Shown: one piece after another, positions 30,034 through 33,770 of the stretch
Numbering within the stretch: position 1 is the first letter of the stretch
Layout of the letters: the number at the start of each line of letters is the position of its first letter
Virus record (IMG/VR): IMGVR_UViG_3300036817_000055
Coordinates: 1 to 33,770 of that record
Origin: a virus
Direction: 5' to 3' (one strand)
DNA length: 33,770 nucleotides
The notes under the pieces: generated by a model
The model's database searches: none
What the model saw: only the letters and a program-made list of their open reading frames with translations
What the model was told of the DNA's origin: nothing
Made by a program: the position numbers and the translations under genes

Positions 30034-30287
30034 GGCGGGCCGGCCAGCGTGTCGGGTCCGCCCTCCAGTTCCTCGGCAACGCTGTATTCCTCGCCGCCGG
30101 GATTTTCGCCGTAGCTGGGGGAGATGTTGACATGCGGCCATCTGCCGTCATGGCTGAAAACGAGCAGGACAACGTCTCCCAGATTTATCCGGCTCCACTT
30201 GATGATGTCGCCGTCGTTGCCGTCGGCGGAATGACTACTGATCTCGATTTCCTCAGTGTAAATACCGCTGATTGTCGTGATTGGCAT
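30030..30287 (-). CDS. Small acidic beta-rich protein
   Basis: 85 residues. ATG 30287 was chosen because of GGAGAGGTCTG and the TGATG overlap. It contains ISGIYTEEIEISSHSADGNDGDIIKW, LGDVVLLVFSH and an acidic tail. No family is recognised. Confidence 0.6.
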   Translation of the reverse strand: MPITTISGIYTEEIEISSHSADGNDGDIIKWSRINLGDVVLLVFSHDGRWPHVNISPSYGENPGGEEYSVAEELEGGPDTLAGPP

Positions 30288-30469
30288 CAGACCTCTCCAG
30301 TCTTGTGCGATACGGCTTCGCCGTCTTTCTTGACGATCAGAACGAACACCATGTGCCGTTTTGATTTCGGCGGCTTGAAGTGAGTGACCGCCATGGCTTG
30401 CGCCTCGAAGCTGGTATCCGCCACGCACGACCAGCGACGGCCGGCGTAGAAACATTCATACTCGTTCAT
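30287..30469 (-). CDS. Small protein, possible surface-strand fold
   Basis: 60 residues from ATG 30469 (TGATG overlap). YECFYAGRRWSCVADTSFEAQAMAVTHFKPPKSKRHMVFVLIVKKDG has the strand-helix-strand look of small phage proteins of this kind. The role is unknown. Confidence 0.7.
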   Translation of the reverse strand: MNEYECFYAGRRWSCVADTSFEAQAMAVTHFKPPKSKRHMVFVLIVKKDGEAVSHKTGEV

Positions 30470-30840
30470 CAGTCGATCCCCCATGGTGCGGCGTCATAAC
30501 GCGCGCCGCTTTCCTCACCGCCGGCACAGATGGCGAGCGCGCGGACGCTATCGACCAACTGCGCGGCCTTCGTGCGGCTATAGTTGTCAGTCTCGCAAGC
30601 CTGATAGTCGAAGCAATCGCATTGCTTGACAATCGTTGTTGCGTCCGGCATCGCCTCGGGCGCTTGGAAGCGATATTGCTTCGCTTCTTTTTTCCAGTCC
30701 TCCAGAAAGTCGCGGCCGGGATAGCGCGCGGACAGGCTTCGCATATTTTCGCGGACCAGTGTCTTGAACGCGGCCGGCGGATCGGTCGTCATACTGGCGA
30801 TGATGGCGATATGGGTTTCAGAGCAGAGCCATGCACTCAT
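30469..30840 (-). CDS. Conserved phage protein (MSAW..S..HI / CFDYQACE family)
   Basis: 123 residues starting in an ATGA overlap. Diagnostic segments are MSAWLCSETHIAIIA, LVRENMRSLSARYPGRD, and VKQCDCFDYQACETDNYSRTKAAQLVDSVRALA ending YDAAPWGID. This family is widespread in proteobacterial phages, with no known activity. The conserved Cys/Tyr cluster could be a small binding site. Confidence 0.85.
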   Translation of the reverse strand: MSAWLCSETHIAIIASMTTDPPAAFKTLVRENMRSLSARYPGRDFLEDWKKEAKQYRFQAPEAMPDATTIVKQCDCFDYQACETDNYSRTKAAQLVDSVRALAICAGGEESGARYDAAPWGID

Positions 30841-31028
30841 GACTGGCCTCCCGTCACGCCGGGATAATTTGCGACCAGCGAGCGCAATTCGTCATCGGTC
30901 TTGCCGGCGAGGATTGCGTCATTCAGAACGCTGTAAAGCTTCACGATTGACATGAGCGGTATTCCGTATCCGGACACTGCACGCTGTATCCGTGCCGTGG
31001 CCATCTTCCTTGATCTACTGGTAGACAT
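30837..31028 (-). CDS. Small basic helical protein
   Basis: 63 residues. ATG 31028 was chosen because CTGATAGTGGAGAAAAA precedes it; the longer frame runs through A/T-rich regulatory DNA. The N-terminus is Ser/Arg/Lys-rich, then PLMSIVKLYSVLNDAILAGKTDDELRSLVANY is helical. The first 30 residues could bind nucleic acid. No family is recognised. Confidence 0.6.
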   Translation of the reverse strand: MSTSRSRKMATARIQRAVSGYGIPLMSIVKLYSVLNDAILAGKTDDELRSLVANYPGVTGGQS

Positions 31029-31049
31029 TTTTTTCTCCACTATCAGGGT

Positions 31050-31107
31050 TGTAAAGACGACTAGCTTACATTGCAAATCGCCAAAAGAAATATTTTTTTT
31101 GTCAAGT
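31050..31107 (-). promoter_or_regulatory. Control region with degenerate operator and half-site
   Basis: A degenerate 21-bp palindrome lies at 31050-31070 (plus strand TGTAAAGA, 5 bases, AGCTTACA; 13 of 16 consensus positions). A perfect half-site TGTCAAGT lies at 31100-31107, giving a leftward TTGACA. The DNA between is A/T-rich. It precedes the gene starting at 31028. No convincing -10 is seen. Confidence 0.45.
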
Positions 31108-31132
31108 GCTGAATTAATTTTTTTGATCGTCA

Positions 31133-31171
31133 CCCGCCCGGGCGCCTAGTGTCCGGGCACGCCCGGGCGGG
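31133..31171. repeat. GC-rich hairpin, 12-bp stem
   Basis: CCCGCCCGGGCG (31133-31144) and CGCCCGGGCGGG (31160-31171) pair perfectly around a 15-base loop. It is one of two adjacent GC hairpins after the stop of the leftward gene 31213-31437. No U-tract follows on the minus strand. Confidence 0.6.
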
Positions 31172-31178
31172 CCGCTCT

Positions 31179-31204
31179 CCCGGCCGCGCGGCGGCGCGGC
31201 CGGG
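31179..31204. repeat. GC-rich hairpin, 11-bp stem
   Basis: CCCGGCCGCGC (31179-31189) and GCGCGGCCGGG (31194-31204) form an all-GC stem with a 4-base loop. It lies 8 bases after the gene ending at 31213. With the neighbouring hairpin it would make a very stable 3' structure in leftward transcripts, perhaps a U-less terminator or RNA-decay block. Confidence 0.6.
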
Positions 31205-31212
31205 GAACCGTG

Positions 31213-31437
31213 TCAAGAGTGGGTATAGCCGTCGCGTTCGATGCCGAGCCACATGCCCCAGCGTGGCACCATGATGCATTCACCGCCAAAGTACGGCCGG
31301 ACCGTGCGAAGAAATGCGCGGTAGTCATCGGTCGCGCATTTCCCGTATTCGTCGCGTCCCGGACTAATCCGGGACGCGTTGTCGCGCTGGAACACTCGAA
31401 ACAGCGCGACCCGTTGCGCTCGTGTTGTCCGGATCAT
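31213..31437 (-). CDS. Small protein of unknown function
   Basis: 74 residues. ATG 31437 was chosen for its ATGA overlap; longer frames run through two other genes. IRTTRAQRVALFRVFQRDNASRISPGRDEYGKCATDDYRAFLRTVRPYFGGECIMVPRWGMWLGIERDG resembles short host-phage proteins but no named family. A strong 11-bp hairpin (31353-31378) lies within the coding region. Confidence 0.65.
   Translation of the reverse strand: MIRTTRAQRVALFRVFQRDNASRISPGRDEYGKCATDDYRAFLRTVRPYFGGECIMVPRWGMWLGIERDGYTHS
31353..31378. repeat. Hairpin inside a coding region
   Basis: CGCGTCCCGGA (31353-31363) and TCCGGGACGCG (31368-31378) form an 11-bp perfect stem with loop CTAA, inside the gene 31213-31437. This is stronger than expected by chance in a coding sequence and could slow ribosomes or affect mRNA stability. 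Confidence 0.5.
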
Positions 31438-31574
31438 GCGAGCCACCCGATGACGAACGCTAGGACCGTTGCGCCTAGAACGTCTTGCCATGGCACGCGC
31501 AACCGAATGGCAATCGACATCACCATGAACCCGATGAACAGCAGGCCGAATTTGACTTCGTTCATTGAAGTCAT
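31434..31574 (-). CDS. Small two-segment membrane protein
   Basis: 46 residues, from ATG 31574 in an ATGA overlap (an internal Met at residue 4 is an alternative). Hydrophobic segments about 9-24 (FGLLFIGFMVMSIAIRL) and 31-45 (DVLGATVLAFVIGWL) suggest two passes or one hairpin. It may be a small holin-like or membrane-exclusion protein. It is distinct in place from the holin candidate at 6507-6908. Confidence 0.65.
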   Translation of the reverse strand: MTSMNEVKFGLLFIGFMVMSIAIRLRVPWQDVLGATVLAFVIGWLA

Positions 31575-31957
31575 TGCACTGTTCGCCCGCGCGCGGCATT
31601 GGCCCATGTGTACAACTCGCGCACCATGGCGTTGAACTCGCCCGCATTGATCTCGCCAGCGTCCAACATTTCGCCAAGCCATACCGAAACGAGGAACACT
31701 GTCCCGTCGATCGCAGCATCCGGATTGTCCGGCGCCATTTCAACCGCGACCGGCCGGCCGCCCACGTTCACGCGCACGGCATGGGTTAACTCCGCTTCGC
31801 GTTCGCGAAGCTTGCGCTCCGGCCCTGCCGCGCAATGCTTCAAGCCGCTTGACCGAAAGCATGGCCAGCACGCCACAAGCCCGTCATCCTTTTTGCCGTT
31901 GCACAACGGGCAAAGGTGGTGCGCTCGCACCTTCGGAAAGTCGCTCACATTTGTCAT
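31571..31957 (-). CDS. Zinc-finger-like protein with helical C-terminus
   Basis: 128 residues. ATG 31957 was chosen because the in-frame ATG upstream lies inside the RBS-like TAATGGAGC. CPLCNGKKDDGLVACWPCF (near 14-32) gives CxxC...CxxC zinc knuckles. The remainder, about 45-128, is mixed with an acidic helical end (GTVFLVSVWLGEMLDAGEINAGEFNAMVRELYTWAN). Probable nucleic-acid or protein binding. It follows a terminator, so it starts a new operon. Confidence 0.7.
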   Translation of the reverse strand: MTNVSDFPKVRAHHLCPLCNGKKDDGLVACWPCFRSSGLKHCAAGPERKLREREAELTHAVRVNVGGRPVAVEMAPDNPDAAIDGTVFLVSVWLGEMLDAGEINAGEFNAMVRELYTWANAARGRTVQ

Positions 31958-31997
31958 TGTCGTTTGCTCCATTATCAGACTGCCTAAATTGGCTAAT

Positions 31998-32031
31998 GAA
32001 AAAAGCCGCGCGGCATTTGCGCCGCGCGGCT
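31998..32031 (-). terminator. Intrinsic terminator after the DUF932 gene
   Basis: On the minus strand an 11-bp stem AGCCGCGCGGC / GCCGCGCGGCT with a six-base loop is followed by TTTTTT. It lies 18 bases after the DUF932 stop. It is a canonical rho-independent terminator and separates that gene from the operon beginning at 31957. Confidence 0.85.
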
Positions 32032-32048
32032 AAGTTAACTCGATTACT

Positions 32049-33149
32049 TTACGCGTCCGCTAACGCGGACCATTCATTCCGGTTCAACTCGACAACCTTG
32101 CCACCTAGATATTCCAACTCGGTGGCGCGGTCATAGTCCGCCGCGTCCTGTGCAGCGCGCGTTATGGCGCTGTGCAGTCCGTACTGTGAAAGTTGTCCGC
32201 CTTCGATCAGATGTTTAAAGACGGAACCGCGTTCATCAGCGTTCAGATTGAAACGCTCTTGAACAACATCCATGACTTTTTCGATCTTATCGCCCGGCAG
32301 TTTCGCCCCGGCCGCGACTGCGAGTTGTTCCACTCGCTTGTCAATGATGGCCGGATTGAAAGCCGACGCGATAACGTCACGGGCTTGCAACCATACCGCC
32401 TCTAGCGTCTTGCGCTTGGCCGCGCTCGAAAGCACGCTATCCAAGTCCTGCACGTCCATGTTGTCCGTTAGGGCGTGCCGCGCCCCGACATGGGTCCGCT
32501 TCATTCCGCCTTTGGCAAATAGCGCCATGTTCGTACACGCCTTGGTATAGACGCCGGTCTCGATAACGAGGCGACCATAACCAACCTCGCTGTTGCTCAA
32601 GATGATAGCCGGCGCACAGGTGTCAAAAATCGTATGCGTTCCGTCTCCCATTTTGTGACCGATTGGAACGTCGCGAAACAGCGCCACGTCAACCGCCTTG
32701 ATGTACAGACGCTTATCAGTGATCTCGCAAGACATGACTTCCAATTTACGCGTTTGCAAAATCGGCAATGCCGCTTCAGCAAAATCGTAATTGTCGAACG
32801 GCTGGAATTTGTCCGAGAGGAACGCGCGGCATCCGCCGTCCAACATGCGCGTCATGCGAACGGCCGGGTTACGCGCAAACCACGTATTGACGTTGTTCGC
32901 GTATAGCTCGGGAGCCTCTTGCAACATGCGCGCGGCATACTTGGATGGAATGCCAGTGTGCTCTGCGATTTGCTCTTGCGCGATCTTGCCCAACGCAAAC
33001 GCGCCCTTGTCTTTGACGTGAATAACGGCCTTGCCTTCCTCTGTACCTTCCACTGCGAGCGCGGCCGTCGGAGCAACAAAGTCGCGCTTGGACTGCGCTT
33101 GCCGTTCGATTTCGGCCGCGAGGTCGCCTAAGCTTTTGCCTGTTTTCAT
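32049..33149 (-). CDS. DUF932 family phage/plasmid protein
   Basis: 366 residues, behind GTGGAGAATTGAA. DUF932 hallmarks are visible: GIPSKYAARMLQEAPELYANNVNTWFA, RTRML-like VRMTRMLDGGCRAFLSDKFQPFDNYDFAEAALPIL, a central strand block (ALFRDVPIGHKMGDGTHTIFDTCAPAIILSNSEVGYGRLVIETGVYTKACTNMALF) and a helical C-terminal third. These proteins occur in plasmids and phages near the replication or early region, with unproven roles. Expression is bounded by a terminator. Confidence 0.85.
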   Translation of the reverse strand: MKTGKSLGDLAAEIERQAQSKRDFVAPTAALAVEGTEEGKAVIHVKDKGAFALGKIAQEQIAEHTGIPSKYAARMLQEAPELYANNVNTWFARNPAVRMTRMLDGGCRAFLSDKFQPFDNYDFAEAALPILQTRKLEVMSCEITDKRLYIKAVDVALFRDVPIGHKMGDGTHTIFDTCAPAIILSNSEVGYGRLVIETGVYTKACTNMALFAKGGMKRTHVGARHALTDNMDVQDLDSVLSSAAKRKTLEAVWLQARDVIASAFNPAIIDKRVEQLAVAAGAKLPGDKIEKVMDVVQERFNLNADERGSVFKHLIEGGQLSQYGLHSAITRAAQDAADYDRATELEYLGGKVVELNRNEWSALADA

Positions 33150-33190
33150 TTCAATTCTCCACTTTGATTTGGAACGCCCGGGATTAGGTG

Positions 33191-33228
33191 TTCCCTGCTA
33201 GGCCGGGCAAGCCGGCCTAGTGTGGGAA
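33191..33228. repeat. Hairpin with 9-bp GC stem and outer 5-bp stem
   Basis: CTAGGCCGG (33198-33206) and CCGGCCTAG (33212-33220) pair around GCAAG, with TTCCC/GGGAA further out. It lies right after the stop of the gene 33231-33428 and before DUF932. No U-tract follows on the minus strand. It may be a weak terminator or attenuator between the two genes. Confidence 0.5.
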
Positions 33229-33230
33229 CA

Positions 33231-33428
33231 TCAGTTGACGCTGACCGTAGCTCGGTTTGGTTCGTTCACCGCGTCTTCGCTCTCGACAACGCGCCAGTCA
33301 CGGACTGCCGTCCACCTGTATGACAGGTCTCTGGCGTATTGCTCCGCCTCTAGCTTTGTCGAAAAACGCAACGCGTTGCTACACCAATTGCCGGAACCGT
33401 CGGCGATAACTTCAGCTTTCCAAGACAT
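33231..33428 (-). CDS. Small protein of unknown function
   Basis: 65 residues, RBS AAGTGGAGAAATGAACT. WKAEVIADGSGNWCSNALRFSTKLEAEQYARDLSYRWTAVRDWRVVES is a strand-helix-strand arrangement frequent in small phage proteins. It is possibly a first or second gene of the leftward block, from the promoter near 33710. Confidence 0.75.
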   Translation of the reverse strand: MSWKAEVIADGSGNWCSNALRFSTKLEAEQYARDLSYRWTAVRDWRVVESEDAVNEPNRATVSVN

Positions 33429-33446
33429 AGTTCATTTCTCCACTTG

Positions 33447-33656
33447 TTAAGGGTTTAGGTTTCGTCCCGGGCATTGCAGACGCGCGCGTTTCTTCCGTCG
33501 CACCGCTTTGCCGGGATTAACGGTCCAGAGGCTTACTCGGTTTTCACCGGCTAAAGCTTGGCGGATACTAGGCGCCCTACGCGAGTATGCGGGTTCCGTT
33601 CTCAATGGTTGCCTTGCCAAGGCAGGTGCGGCGCGATCGATCTCCACAAGGCACAC
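33447..33656 (-). CDS. Possible small basic protein (uncertain start)
   Basis: Up to 69 residues if started at GTG 33656; TTG starts further in are possible. The C-terminal half VSLWTVNPGKAVRRKKRARLQCPGRNLNP is basic and coherent. There is no strong ribosome binding site for the GTG. It would be the first gene of the leftward block. I cannot exclude a leader without coding function. Confidence 0.35.
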   Translation of the reverse strand: MCLVEIDRAAPALARQPLRTEPAYSRRAPSIRQALAGENRVSLWTVNPGKAVRRKKRARLQCPGRNLNP

Positions 33657-33696
33657 TTCGTGCCCAATGGCGAGATTACCCTTTCGCGTCGGAAAG

Positions 33697-33717
33697 TGTC
33701 AAGTGAATTACTTGACA
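33697..33717. promoter_or_regulatory. 21-bp palindromic operator, right-end copy
   Basis: TGTCAAGT, GAATT and ACTTGACA have perfect 8-bp arms, the best copy in the window. On the minus strand the TTGACA is followed at 18 bases by TAATCT, a modest -10, pointing into the long leftward block. It is oriented opposite to the left-end operator, so joined ends would give a divergent control region. Confidence 0.7.
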
Positions 33718-33750
33718 ATATCGGGATTGACAATCGATCGCGGATATGTC

Positions 33751-33770
33751 TGTCAAGCCGCTCTCTTTAA
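33751..33770. promoter_or_regulatory. Possible truncated operator at the window edge
   Basis: TGTCAAGC, 5 bases, then TCTTTAA at the last base. The left half matches the operator closely and the right half weakly. It is cut by the window end. With 33697-33717 it could form a two-site operator. Confidence 0.35.

Noticed and set aside
30604-30620. AAGCAAT-CGC-ATTGCTT inverted repeat
   Set aside because: Short, within a coding region, with a three-base loop and no positional logic; likely chance.
31133-31204. Paired GC hairpins as a possible tRNA or structured tRNA-like element
   Set aside because: No cloverleaf, anticodon or T-loop pattern can be drawn.

Overview
The window looks like most or all of a tailed-phage genome with short-tailed (podovirus-like) morphology. 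It has a large terminase, a portal, a scaffold-like protein, a major capsid protein, a nozzle/stabilisation-like tail protein, long Ala/Gly/Pro-rich internal virion proteins and a virion lysozyme, but no tail-tube, sheath or tape-measure genes. The DNA is GC-rich. Many small proteins resemble families I associate with phages of alphaproteobacteria (Bradyrhizobium/Rhizobiales type); that host call is inference. I see no integrase, DNA polymerase, RNA polymerase, tRNA, IS element or CRISPR array.

Layout. (1) 83-1172, rightward: three coupled small genes behind a clear promoter. (2) 1169-2662, leftward: a helix-turn-helix protein and a two-domain endolysin (Amidase_3 plus RlpA-like double-psi barrel). 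(3) 2748-6613, rightward: an ERF single-strand annealing protein, six coupled small genes, a YqaJ/lambda-exonuclease-like nuclease, a HAD-like phosphatase, a ribbon-helix-helix-like protein and a winged-helix-like protein. (4) 33.7 kb down to 6.5 kb, leftward: first DUF932 and a dozen small early-type genes (33.7-28.2 kb). These are followed by terminase, an Acb2/Tad1-like anti-CBASS protein, portal, scaffold and capsid (28.3-21.3 kb), then an IPT-domain protein, an adaptor-like protein, a very Gly-rich protein, a 2-oxoglutarate/Fe(II) oxygenase, a zinc ribbon, a DUF6817-like protein and the tail nozzle-like protein (21.3-15.8 kb). Next come a run of tiny Arg-rich peptides with an embedded Holliday-junction-resolvase-like nuclease (15.7-14.2 kb), and finally the internal virion/ejection proteins, the tail lysozyme and a holin-like membrane protein (14.2-6.5 kb). 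Almost every gene joins the next by ATGA, TGATG or TAATG overlaps, so translation is heavily coupled.

Regulation. A 21-bp palindrome, TGTMAAGT-N5-ACTTKACA, recurs at 15-35, 17436-17456, 29727-29747 and 33697-33717, with weaker copies elsewhere. The TTGACA inside its right half can act as a -35 box, and at 30-58 it sits in a near-ideal promoter. The two ends of the window both carry this site and point outward from each other. If the ends are joined (a circularly permuted genome), they form one divergent control region. The small HTH protein at 2300-2662 is the obvious candidate binder, but this is not shown.

Most interesting points: the protamine-like Arg-rich peptide cluster (15742-15102 and 14616-14539); the oxygenase next to a Gly-rich protein; the palindrome regulon; the anti-CBASS candidate inside the packaging module; and the amidase-RlpA fusion. 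No stretch over 300 bases lacks a gene.
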